64,000 nucleotides of DNA from NCBI GenBank assembly GCA_031769625.1, contig JAUIMM010000566.1, positions 4,593,001 to 4,657,000 of the forward strand, given 5' to 3'. This document shows positions 44,115 to 54,743 of the stretch, in pieces. Within the stretch, counting starts at the first letter, position 1. Each line of letters begins with the position of its first letter. The notes under the pieces are model-generated. The model worked only from the letters and a program-made list of their open reading frames with translations, was not told the origin of the DNA and searched no databases. The translations under genes were made by a program, and so were the position numbers. The DNA comes from Taudactylus pleione. Its lineage: Eukaryota > Chordata > Amphibia > Anura > Myobatrachidae.

Positions 44115-45700
44115 ATTCTACCAGTTAAGGGGACCTGTGTGGGGGAGGGGGATGGGGGGTGCCGAGGATGAGGGTGGGTGAAGTGTTTGGAGCTGTGAGG
44201 AGAGAGCAGGAAAGGGGACATGTGTGGTGAGGAGGGTTGTCGGGGGTGCCACAGATGGGAGTGGGGAAAGTGTTTGGATCTGTGAGGATAGGGGACCTGT
44301 GTGTGTGTGTAGGGGGGGTGCTGTGATTGTGGGTGGGGAATATTTGCAGCTATGAGCACCAAAGGGGACCTGTGTGTGGGGGAAGCGGGGCTGCGGATTG
44401 GGGTGGGGGAAGCGTTTGGAGCTATGAAGAGAGAGCAGGAAAGGGGACCTGTGTGGCGAGTCGGGGGTGCCGTGGACGGGGCGGGGGAGTGTTTGGAGCT
44501 ATAAGGAGAGAGCAGGAAAGGGGTCCTGTGTGAGTGTGTGTGTGTGGAGGGGAGGCTGCGGATGGGGGTGGGAGAAATGTTTGGAGCTACGAGGAGAGGA
44601 GTAGGAAAGGGGGACCTGTTTATGTGTGTGTGGGGGGGGGGGAGTGCCTGGAGCTTTGAGATGAGGAGTAGGAAAGAGTACCTGTGTGTGTGGGGGAGGG
44701 GGAGTGGGTCGAGAATGCCGCAATTGGGGGGGGAAGTATCTGGAGCTAGGACCTGTGTGTGTGTGGGAGAGGGGGGGGAGGGGATGCCGCGGTTGTGGGG
44801 TTGGGGGAGCGTCTGGAGCTATGAGGTGAGGAGCAGGTAAGAGGTCCTGTGTGTGCGGGGGAGGGGGGGGAGTCGGGGGTGCCGCGATTGGGGGGGGAAG
44901 TGTCTGGAGCTATGAGGTGAGGAGCAGGTAAGAGGTCCTGTGTGTGGGGGTGCCGCGACAGGGGGGGGGAAGTGTCTGGAGCTATGAGGTGAGGAGCAGG
45001 TAAGAGGTCCTGTGTGTGTGGGGGAGGGGGGGAGTCGGGGGTGCCGCGATTGAGGGTGGGGGAGTGTCTGGAGCTATGAGGTGAGGAGCAGGTAAGAGGT
45101 CCTGTGTGTGGGGGAGGGGCAGGGGGTCGGGGGTGCCGCGATTGGGGGGGGGGAAGTGTCTGGAGCAATGAGGTAAGGAGCAGGTAAGAGGTCCTGAGTG
45201 TGGGGGAGGGGGGGGTCGGGGGTGCCGCGACAGGGGGGGGGAAGTGTCTGGAGCTATGAGGTGAGGAGCAGGTAAGAGGTCCTGTGTGTGGGGGAGGGGG
45301 GGGTCGGGGGTGCTGCGATTGGGGGGGAAGTGTCTAGAGCTATGAGGTGAGGAGCAGGTAAGAGGTCCTGTGTGTGGGGAAGGGGGGTTCGGGGGTGCTG
45401 CGATTGGGGGGGGAAGTGTCTAGAGCTATGAGGTGAGGAGCAGGTAAGAGGTCCTGTGTGTGTGGGGGAGGGGAAGCGGGTTGGGGGTGCCGCGATTGGG
45501 GGAGGGGGCAAGTGTCTGGAGCAATGAGGTGAGGAGCAGGTAAGAGGTCCTGTGTGTGTGGGGGGGGGGGTCGGGGGTGCCGCTATTGGGTGTAGGGGAA
45601 GTGTCTGGAGCTATGAGGAACAGGAAAGAAGACCTGTGTGTGTGTGTGGGGGGGTGCCACGATTGGGGGGGGTTGTTTTTGGAGCTGTGTGGGATAGGGG
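44115..45700 (+). repeat. G-rich minisatellite, about 85-95 bp unit, about 18 copies
   Basis: Units carry GTGTCTGGAGCTATGAGGTG, AGGAGCAGGTAAGAGGTCC, TGTGTGTGGGGGAGG and GGGGGTGCCGCGATTGGGGG. G runs of 5-10 recur throughout on the plus strand. Pro/His-rich minus-strand ORFs here are by-products of the repeat. Confidence 0.9.
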
Positions 45701-45774
45701 GAGAGAGCTGGGTATTATTTCAACATATACAGTATATTTTGACTACCTACCTTCTGTCTAGGCTGCGATGCTGG

Positions 45775-47426
45775 CAGGGGCGGATTGGGAAATGAAAGTG
45801 GCCCTGGGAAAAAACGCGAAAGCGGCCCTCGGTGTGCGCGCATCGAAAAAGTGGGTGTGGCCTTGTGGAAAGGGGTGTGGCCTAATGCGGAACACCATGC
45901 CTGCAAGCCACTCCCCCTGTTTCAATCATAGTCATACTGGGGGCATGCCTGCCGCTCCAGGAGCTGATAGCCATGCCCACAGTCCCTCTCTCCAGTGAAT
46001 AAGCACAGCGAGCATGTGAATGAGCATTTTCTTACCTATATGATTTCTCTGCAACAGGGAATATCTGAAGAAATTGATCCTCCCTGGACAGGCAGTGTCT
46101 TGAGTTGGTATTTGCTATTCATGCACGAGATCCCATGGTCTGGAAGCCGCCTGTATGTGTCCTAATAAAAGCAATGTCATTATCATGCAACAGAGGTTCA
46201 ACCAGATAATAAATGTGGGTTTACCATATCAAACAATTTTATATTAATAAAATATATTTGCTCCTTTGGTACCATTTGCATCAGTAATATGGTTTCATTA
46301 GAATTGTTATCTTACTGAAGATTACTGTGCCCCAGTGTTTTCTTCTAATAGTATCAGCAGCCCTACCATCCTATACTGTATGTGTGTCTCCAGCACCATC
46401 GCCTTAGTGTGTCTCCAGCCTATCCCCTCCCATGTGTTTCTTCAGCGCTATCTCCCTGCGCCTCTCCAGTGCCACCCCCAATTCTCTCCGGCACCATCCA
46501 CCCTCCGTGCCATCCTCCTGCATCTCCCGAGTGCCATCCTCCTGCGCCTCCTCAGTGGCGTCCTCCTGCCCTAGCACAGAATACCCCCCTCCCCACAGAC
46601 AGATCAAACCCCCGTCCCCACAGACAGATCATCATTTCCCCCGCCCTTAGTATAGCAGACCCCCCCTCCCCCAGACAGATCATCTCCCCCGCCCCTAATA
46701 TATCAGACCCCTGACGGAGGCAATTCCAAAGAAGATCGGCGGTAAGGTAGGGACAGTTAGTACGGGCACAGGCTGACCACCATCTGGACCGGGCTCTGAC
46801 CTTCCTCCCAATTAGTCACATAAGACTATAAACATCATTGTTATGTTTTATGTTATATGTTTATGCTTAATTTATTTACATAGCACTCTTTCCTATTTTT
46901 ATATCAGACTCCCCGTCCCCCACAGACAGATCATCATCTCTCCAGCCTCACCCCTAGTATATCAGACTCTGCAGCCAGACCCGATTGTCTCCTCTCCACT
47001 CTGCCCCCTCCCCAGGCTGTAAAATGAAACTTAAACATGACACTTCACAGCCTGGGGAGGGGAGAATGGAGAGGATGTTTTCAGGCTGAAAGACTGCTCT
47101 GACCGGCCGGCGGCCCCCCATCCCTGCCACAACTTACCCTCACCACGGCCACGCTGTCACTCGCGGTCCTGCGCCACTTCACCTCACTCCGACGGTACGC
47201 TGGGTGGAGCCTTGATAGGATGCTGGACGCTGGCCTCTCTTCTCACGAGAGAGGCTAAGGCCTGGCCAGGCAGTACTGATAGGCAGCCAGGCTGCTTGTG
47301 TAAAACACACAGGAGCCGGCTGGGTGACGCGAATCGGGGGGCGGGGCCTCAAATAACAAGCGGCCTCACAACCAATCGGCCCACCGGGATTTTCCCCGCA
47401 AAAAGTAATGCCCAATCCGACCCTGG
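45775..47426 (+). mobile_element. hAT-type insertion 'B', nested in A, TSD GATGCTGG
   Basis: GATGCTGG flanks both ends (45767-45774, 47427-47434). The TIRs CAGGGGCGGATTGGG and CCCAATCCGACCCTG place it in the same family as A. 1652 bp; the interior has a CT-rich zone 46330-46720 and no transposase. Confidence 0.9.
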
Positions 47427-49435
47427 ATGCTGGGATGGCTGCTTGCAGATCAGTCACACCACACTGCTGTGCAAATGGAGGTGTCCTGGAGGCGGGTCTC
47501 GGTCGGGCTGGAGGCGGAGCCATCAGTGGTGACTGACTGGCTCCTCAAAGGCTTATGGGAGGAGCTGCTGCGGCGGGGCATGCGCAGTAGCTCCCCCGAC
47601 GGCCATTTTTTTTTAAAGTGTACTATTTCTGCCCGATTGGAGCTGAGCTGAGCTCCGATCGTGGCAGCCGGCAGGAGGGGTGAGTAAAGAAGGGCCACCA
47701 GCCACTACAGGGAACAAAGGGACCGGTCCAGCGGGAAATGGCCCGGTGTCTCAGCGGCCCAATCCGCCCCTGCACATCGCCGCCAGTGCTGGTGGCGATG
47801 TGTGTGTCAGCACAGCTTGAGCCCACCTGCCACCCTCCTCCTGGAGCTATTGGGCAAGCGCTCAGGGGGAGGGAAGGGGCTCAGCTGTGCAGCACAGGAC
47901 CGGTGCTGGGAAGCCTAGCGCCGGTCCTGTGTAAATGTGTAGTGCTGACCGCACACACTGCAGTCGGCATTATACTGGCTAACTAGGGTGGGCCGGTACC
48001 ATGGTCGGTGGCGCCCCCCTGTGCCGCCAGTCCCACGGCGCCCAGGGCACGTGCCTTGCTCGCCCTGCCCTAGTTACGCCACTGGGGGGATGAACAGTGG
48101 CAGAGACGGTAAGGACCACAGTGATAGCTTCAGGTGGTGAGTGGAGGGGGGCTAGCTGAGGAGCACTGTCTGTGACTGCAGTGGGCATTTGCTGAGCTGA
48201 GGGTGGGGTGGGCTGAAGAGTGGTTGGCTGAGGAGCACTGTGTGTGACTGCAGAGAGTAGGTGGAGTAAGTGTGATAGTGTGTAAGGTTAAATATAGATG
48301 TGACCCATCCAGTTCACATCTATTTCATATTAAATTTTGCTCCATGATCGGAAAGGAATACATACAATTGAATTTAGAGGACAATGGGTGTTTTATTTAA
48401 TTTTTTCCTGTGGGGGCACTAATTGCATCATTGTTTTATTTTTGTTGTTGTTGTTTTTACCCTGCGGGAGGCAATTTCTAGTGTTTTTGTCCTGGTAAGG
48501 TTAATTTTTTTTTTTTTATCATGTGGGGGCCTATGTGTGTGATTTTTTTTTTGTCCTGTTGGGGCCATTTATTTTTTAACAGTGTTGTTGTTTTTTGTGG
48601 CTGGCTATTACAGAACCAAAGCAGGCAGGAAGGTTGCCCGCCAGATGTACACGGCAAAAACTGCAGCAGCATCTCATTCTTTTGTAGGGATTTCAGCCAA
48701 GTCTGTCAGGTATGTGCCACTCTGATTCTGTATCTATTACAGGTGTATTTTATAGGATATTGGGCCTGATTCAGACCCACTCGCAAGCGGGAGCACGTAC
48801 GTTAGGCGTACGTACAAAAATATTTAAATTCAAGGGCTCGCTCGTATTTTCGTTCGCATCTAAAAATCCTCCCCAAACTCAGACGACCCCTCCTCTAACT
48901 AACGAGCGTGCGAAATAGCGAGCGTACATCCCCGAAATGGCTTGAAGGGAACGCACGCACAAGTATAAACCGGAAGTGGCCATGTCAGATGTCGATTACC
49001 TGCTCCTTTATTCTGCCTACCTCCATCAATCGTATCATGCCAATCAATGTATCAATTAGCTTAATTGGTCTTTTTTTTTCAACACAATGCAAGAAACTTT
49101 ACTCTTGTCCGTGTTTGTGTTTACCCGCAGAATACGTACGGCTTAAACATTCGCTTTTATTGCTCAAAAAACATGTTAGCCACAATGAAACAATTGTTCT
49201 ATTGCTGTGGATCCCCGCATATTTCCCGGGGTTCATTTCTTTATTTAAATTTGCTTACGCATGTCACTGCATCAAGCCTATCATAACTCTCCAGAGATTT
49301 CTGGCCCTGTCGAACACATGACTCATACACTAACCAATAAAATTGCTCCTGTTAATTTCCAAGATACATTAGCCAATCAGAAATTTTTTGCACACTTTAT
49401 CAAAAATGATTTTAAAGAAAAACACCATTGCCATC

Positions 49436-50685
49436 ATGAGAGCCTCCGCATTCACCAGGCGCGAGCTGCTGGTGCTAACGGAGGTGATGGATCGGCGTAT
49501 CACCAGCCAGCCTCCACCCATCACCAACCGGCAGAAGCGTTCCGCGTATGCGGAGGCACGGGCCCGCCTGCGCTCCTTCGGCTCACACCACAACATCGGC
49601 CAGCTGGAGCGCAGGTGGTCTGACCTGCAACGGCGAACGCCCCGCTTGCTGGCATGCTTTCGCATGCAGATAGTGGAAAGTAAGTGTTATGTATTGTGGT
49701 TTTCATGTTTGTCTTTGTGGGGCAAACTGCGTGTGCATGTTTTCATGTCTGTCCTATTTTTTCATTCTCCTCATATCTGCGTGTGCATGTTTTCATGTCT
49801 GTCCTATTTATTCATTCTCCTCATATCTGCATGGCCATGTTTTCCCTCTATTTCTGATATATTTATTCTACTCATATTTGCATGTTTTTTGTTGGTGGTG
49901 GGTGATTTTAAAATGTTATTTGGCCAGGATTTGGCCAGAAACTAACCACAATTTGTTTGACATCTTTTAGGGGGACAGCCAAGACTACGCCGTCACCGTC
50001 CGGCCAGACGGCGTTCCTGCCCACTCTCACCAACCCCCAGCCAACACTCCACCCCAAATAATTCCCCTATTCCCCCCTCCTCCCAAGCCTTCCAAGACCC
50101 TCTCCCGGAACTGTCGGGCCTCCTTCCCCTCCGTCCCCCTTCCCCCTCTCCTCCAACCACCCCTCTTCCAATTACCCCCTCCCCGGAGTCCGTGATAACC
50201 CCGCCCCGTTCTTTGGGGAATGAAGGCTCCTCCGAGGATGAAGATGGAGGGACTTCCGGATCTGCCGTTTTGGCTACCGGTATGTTTTTCTTTGGCGTTT
50301 TTTGTAACCACAAACTGTTTGTATGTAATCATGTGTCGTTCCTTTATTCGTGATTTTTGGGTTGTTTTTTGGTGATTTAGCAGTTTGCCTTTACCTCTTC
50401 CTGCTGATTTCAACATACACATATCACACCTGTGGGTATTTCGACATAGGCCTTGTAATTTTTGCAGCACCCCTTTTTTTTAATTTTTGGTTTTGGAGTG
50501 ATTTCGTTGTGTTTTTTTTTTTTTAATGTGGATTCCCTATTGTTTTATTAATCCACACACTTTTCTCACCCACAGAGGAACAGAGGCGTCGGCAAGAGGT
50601 CGAAGAATGTGTGGCACACATGCGCCAAAATGTAATTGGGGTGCTTGTGGCCCTTGACCGGCTGTCTGGCATCCTTCGGCAGTAG
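49436..50685 (+). CDS. Harbinger accessory protein 1: Myb/SANT-like DNA-binding protein, 3 exons, 220 aa
   Basis: Exons are 49436-49679, 49971-50279 and 50576-50685; both introns are GT-AG with GTAAGT and GTATGT donors and the joined frame is open (663 bp). Residues 5-75 form a Myb/SANT-like helical domain: FTRRELLVLTEVMDRRI.., RQKRSAYAEARARLRSFGS, then IGQLERRWSDLQRRTPRLL; the pattern 'F(T/S)..EL..L...V' with '.QL.RRW.DLK' is that of transposon Myb-like proteins. The middle is Pro/Ser-rich with an acidic patch (SSEDEDGG). The C-terminus (EEQRRRQEVEECVAHMRQNVIGVLVALDRLSGILRQ) looks like an amphipathic oligomerisation helix. In Harbinger systems such proteins help the transposase enter the nucleus and bind the TIRs. 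The start used is ATG 49436 (A at -3); an in-frame ATG at 49406 is possible. AATAAA lies 27 bp after the stop (50712). An upstream TATAAA at 48964 may be its promoter. Confidence 0.8.
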
Positions 50686-51499
50686 TTTTTTTTTTTTTTA
50701 ATCTTTTTCCAAATAAATTGTTTATTTCTAATATACGTTCTGCCTCATTCGTTTTTTCAAAACCAAATATAGTTAACCCTGACATAAGTAGACTGTTCCT
50801 GCAAGGTTTTGCATTTTTTTAAAATTAGATTGGGTTTTGTATTTGTATGTAAAACACCCTCAAGAAACACATAACAGTAACAATGTCATTTCCATTTTTG
50901 TGTGTAGTGTCAATTAGATATTTCTACATTTTACAGGTTCCTAGTTGGTGGGCAAGCTGCTTAGGCGAATCTTACAAAGCCAAATGATTGGACAGGCTTC
51001 CTTTTGGTGTGGGTTGGGAACCTGAAAACATATTTCAGTTTTGCTCAACTGGCGTCAGTACTGGATTACCCCTTAGTCAAATGTAAGGTGTGTTAACCTG
51101 GGTAAACTTGCTGGTAACGTCCAAAAAAAGGAAGAACATTTAACTCTCCAAACATTTATTCACAACATAACTGAGAAATCAAAGTGGTCACTCACAAAAA
51201 AAACACACAGTGATAATCTTAAATACAACACATACCAATAAAAAAAAAAAAAAAATCAACAAATCAAGAACTGGTTGAGGAAGGACCATGCCAAAATGAT
51301 TCCACAAACATGGCGTTGCGATATGGGTTCCAGAATATATTCCCAAAATGACCAGATCCAGGTTTGGTAAGGGTAGCATGAAGTAGTGAGCGTTGTAGTG
51401 CCAAAGATTATGTGAACAAACCGAAGATGGTGAAAAAAGAAAACAAAATTAGATGTTCGCAAACAAACACATTAGGTATAAACACTGTTTTGTTAAAAC

Positions 51500-52493
51500 T
51501 TACCTAAAAAATCTGGCCACCACATCATCGCGTATGGCCCCCCCACATACTGACCTCCGACCAACCTCGGGGGGGCCATCCTCAGGTAAGGCATCCTCTG
51601 GCTGCATTGGGACACCACTCCTTATGGCGATGTTGTGAAATATCCCACACAGGACCACAATTTTCGACACCATATCCGGCAAATACATGAGCTCGCCACC
51701 AGAGCGGTGGAGGCATCGGAATTGGCCTTTTAAAAGGCCGATACAGCACTCCACCACTTGCCTGGTGGCTGTAAGTGCGGAATTAAACGCACTTTGTGGG
51801 CCTGGTGTGGGAGCCAAATAAGGAGTGAGCAGCCAGGACATGCAAGGATATCCACTGTCTCCTATGGAAAAGAATTGACAACATCAGGAACACTGTGTAT
51901 CAAGCTTAACATTGTTATGTACTAAAGGTCTCCACTTACCCAGAAGCCACGCATCACCAGCTTGTAGGTTGGTTAATTTGTGCCATATCCCTGATTGCCG
52001 GATGACGAAGGAGTCATGTGCACTTCCGGGTAATTTAGCATTCAGGGACAGGATCTGGAGGGAGGCATCACATACCACCATTACATTCAGGGAGTGATAG
52101 TGTTTCCTGTTTCGAAATATGGCCTCCAGCCGTGCTGGAGGCTGAAGTGGTATGTGAGTACCATCCACAACCCCTATGATGTGTGGGAAGCCAGCTATTT
52201 GGTAAAAATTGGCCTTGGCCACACTAAGGGCACCCATATCCAAAGGCATTTGAATAAAATGATGGAGGTGCTTGAAAAGTGCCTCCATCACTGCCCTCAG
52301 GATCCGGGAAAAGGAGGATTGGGAGATGCCCGCCACTATTCCCACTGTTGTTTGAAACAATCCTGAGGCACAGAAATGTAACACCGCCATAAATTGCGTA
52401 AGTGGTGGTATTGCTGTTGGACTGTCAATTTGCCGCTCAAGATCACTTTCTATTAATGAGAGAGTGTCTATGATGATTTTGGGAGGTAGACTA
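51500..52493 (-). CDS. Harbinger transposase (HARBI1-type, DDE_Tnp_4), 5' end missing
   Basis: Two exons on the minus strand: 52493-51940 and 51861-51500, joined by a GTAAGT..AG intron that restores LLG|DSGYP. The 304-residue reading starts at SLPPKIIIDTL and contains a helix-turn-helix-like segment (GLFQTTVGIVAGISQSSFSRIL). The catalytic motifs are VVDGTHI (first Asp), LPGSAHDSFV (second Asp) and QVVECCIGLLKGQF (Glu), so the triad is intact. It cuts and pastes the element in the nucleus, normally with a Myb-like partner. The first in-frame ATG (MAVLHF) is 35 residues in, so the N-terminus must come from an upstream exon. A donor (CTCTTG|GTAAGT, 52976/52975) lies across the 48-bp array, but no clean frame joins it, so the copy may be inactive. 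Stop TAA at 51502-51500; minus-strand AATAAA (51160-51155) may be the poly(A) signal, placing it tail-to-tail with accessory protein 1. Confidence 0.8.
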
Positions 52494-52969
52494 CTAAAAA
52501 TGCGCAAATTAGTTCGCTAATACAAGTCACAAGAGTAACTACTAAAAATGCACTAATTAGTTCGCTATTACAAGTCACAAGAGTAACTACTAAAAATGCG
52601 CAAATTAGTTCGCTAATACAAGTCACAAGAGTAACTACTAAAAATGCACTAATTAGTTCGCTATTACAAGTCACAAGAGTAACTACTAAAAATGCGCAAA
52701 TTAGTTCGCTAATACAAGTCACAAGAGTAACTACTAAAAATGCACTAATTAGTTCGCTATTACAAGTCACAAGAGTAACTACTAAAAATGCGCAAATTAG
52801 TTCGCTAATACAAGTCACAAGAGTAACTACTAAAAATGCACTAATTAGTTCGCTATTACAAGTCACAAGAGTAACTACTAAAAATGCGCTAATTAGTTCG
52901 CTAATACAAGTCACAAGAGTAACTACTAAAAATGCACTAATTAGTTAGCAAATACAAGATAAAAAATGG
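52494..52969 (-). repeat. 48-bp minisatellite that multiplies a 3' splice site (9 units)
   Basis: AGTCACAAGAGTAAC (plus strand) recurs at 52525 and then every 48 bp to 52909. Two unit types (GCGCAAATTAGTTCGCTAATAC and GCACTAATTAGTTCGCTATTAC) alternate, making a 96-bp higher-order repeat. On the minus strand each unit ends GCATTTTTAG, the acceptor of the transposase exon. The first unit also keeps a TGCTAAC branch point (52950-52944). Confidence 0.9.
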
Positions 52970-53396
52970 ACTTACCAAGAGCAAATATATAAGAGTCAAA
53001 ATCAAAAGGTCTTTTGGGTCGAAAATAATCAAAATCTAAAATAGAAGAAATTATGGATCCAAAAATTACAAAAAATAAGAAACACAATGAAACAACAATT
53101 GAACAAAAGTTAGACTTCACAAAACTTACCAAATCAAGAAACGAGGTCCCAAAAATATAAACCAACAAAGATAACGGAAAATAAAAACGCAAATCTAACC
53201 AACAAACGAATCTCCAACAGCCAACTCCTTTCTACGCAATCAATAAACTCCAGCCAAGATAACCTCCAACAATCCAAAAACGCCACCTCGACTTGAGACA
53301 CACCAAGCCATAAATAGTGTTTCGTTTCCCGCACAAATTAAGGAGGGATCATAGGGCCGCACAATCAATGATGCGGCCGCAAAATAAGGACGCATG

Positions 53397-53404
53397 TATA
53401 AATA
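53397..53404 (+). promoter_or_regulatory. TATA box of Harbinger accessory protein 2
   Basis: TATAAATA sits 53 bp above the ATG at 53457. A GGCCGC..GCGGCCGC inverted repeat (53356-53380) lies just upstream. The transposase gene points the other way, so this is the divergent promoter region. Confidence 0.5.
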
Positions 53405-53456
53405 CGTCACGAAAACACATTCAAATTCTGGTGTATTTCTTGTTTGGACCTCAGAC

Positions 53457-54743
53457 ATGGCGACAGACCAGGGAAAAAATGCCCAAGAGTCAGGCGGTAA
53501 GTCTTTCATGCATTTTGGATCAATGATTAATTTGAAACATTAGAGTAGGCAAGTTGTGATTTTGTGAATTCTGTAAATTTACACAAATAGGTGAGGAGGA
53601 TGACATGGAAGAGGCTGCTGGGCCCAGTATTCCGGCCAAAGCGGCCAAAAAAAAAAGGCAGCCACATTTCACAAGAAAGGAGATGGAGGTTTTGATCCAG
53701 AAGTGTGTGGACATCCTGCCACAGGCAGACAGGAATATGAGTGTAAGCCAGAAGTGGAGAATGTGGGAAGAGGTAGCCGTTGCTGTCAATAGGGTGGGTG
53801 ATTATGTCCGTCGAGCCCGGGATGTCAAACGGCGGTAAGTAAACCCTTGCCCCCCCTAAAAACAAACCCCATTTTAAACCAAAGGATAATGGCTTCCATT
53901 TTTCCCCACAGATGGGCCGACTTCAAATATCGCCTAAAGCAAAAACTCGCGGACAGGGCTAGGCATGCAAGGGGGACAGGTGGGGGTCCCACCCCTGTGT
54001 CATTGGAGTTGACGGATTTAGAAGAGCTGGCACAGGGGTGTGTGCAGCCTGTGGAGGTGTTTGGCGTGTCCAACATGGATACGGACATGCCAGACTTTGC
54101 GGCTCCTCATGTTGTCCCAGGTAAATCTTTGGATGTCATCAACTCTGAAATGTTATTGTGCCAATATGTAGATTGTAATGTGAGGCTTTTCTCTTTTTTC
54201 CTAACAGAGACACAGGCGGATGAGTCTGCTCCAGAGGGGAGCCTTGGCCGCCGAATTTCTGCTGGCTCTGCAGGGGAGGAACCAGTACATCCGGCTGAGG
54301 ACCCTGCAGAAGCCAGTCCAGGGCAATCCCCCTCGCAGGCAGTGGCCCTCCTCACAGAACTCAATTTCAAATCGGATTCCCATACGGAGATTCTGCAGAG
54401 GATGGACGCCAGTCTGCTACGGGTGGCTGAGGCCCTGGAGCAAAATGCTGCGGCCAACGTGACCATTGGTCAGGCCCTGGCGGAAAATACCAGGGCCAAC
54501 ATCCGCATCGCCAATGCCCTGGAGCAGCTCGTTCGCCAGCACATGGTGGAGCCGACCTCCCTTCCTGCCGGAACATCAGGATCCTCCACCTCTGGCACAA
54601 CATCAGCCAATCCTCCAAATGTGCCTAGCCCTGTGCCTAGTCCAGAGGCCACAACATCTGCCTCTGGACAGGCCAGCCCGATGACATCCTGGACCCGGTC
54701 TGGCGCCCTCCCTCCCCCATCCAAACGGGTGAAAAAACGGTGA
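53457..54743 (+). CDS. Harbinger accessory protein 2: Myb/SANT-like DNA-binding protein, 4 exons, 342 aa
   Basis: Exons are 53457-53496, 53591-53834, 53912-54120 and 54208-54743; all three introns are GT-AG (donors GTAAGT, GTAAGT, GTAAAT) and the joined 1029-bp frame is open. ATG 53457 has a strong context (GACATGG). Residues 38-125 form the Myb/SANT-like domain of Harbinger and NAIF1-type proteins: KKRQPHFTRKEMEVLIQKCVDIL, W..VAVAVNRVGDYVRRARDVKRRWADFKYRLKQKLADRARHARGTGGG. The basic KAAKKKRQ just before may be a nuclear localisation signal. The central part is acidic and low-complexity. Residues about 215-275 carry a leucine/alanine heptad-like helix (RVAEALEQNAAANVTIGQALAENTRANIRIANALEQLV), probably oligomerising. 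The tail is Ser/Pro-rich and ends SKRVKKR. Expected role: TIR binding and nuclear delivery of the transposase. It is head-to-head with the transposase. Only about half resembles accessory protein 1. Confidence 0.85.

Larger units (their letters stand above)
41207..47772 (+). mobile_element. hAT-type insertion 'A', nested in C, TSD CACATCGC
   Basis: CACATCGC flanks both ends (41199-41206, 47773-47780). The TIRs CAGGGGCGGATTGGG and CCCAATCCGCCCCTG are exact 15-bp inverted repeats, so the insertion looks recent. It carries Harbinger MITEs, a G-rich minisatellite and element B. Confidence 0.9.
39733..48084 (+). mobile_element. hAT-type insertion 'C', nested in D, TSD GGGGGATG
   Basis: GGGGGATG flanks both ends (39725-39732, 48085-48092). 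The TIRs are CAGTGTCATAACTAGGG and, reversed, CAGTGGCGTAACTAGGG. Own sequence about 1.8 kb (39733-41206, 47781-48084); element A fills the rest. Confidence 0.85.

Noticed and set aside
44090..45511. Pro/His-rich minus-strand ORFs
   Set aside because: By-products of the G-rich minisatellite.
48981..49058. Short ATG frame (25 codons) after TATAAA at 48964 as the N-terminus of accessory protein 1
   Set aside because: It stops before the Myb exon and no splice donor that would join the frames was evident; kept only as a possible 5' leader.
52468..52914. 148-codon ORF with a 16-residue hydrophobic repeat, as a membrane protein
   Set aside because: It lies wholly in the 48-bp minisatellite, starts by chance and has no non-repeat homology.
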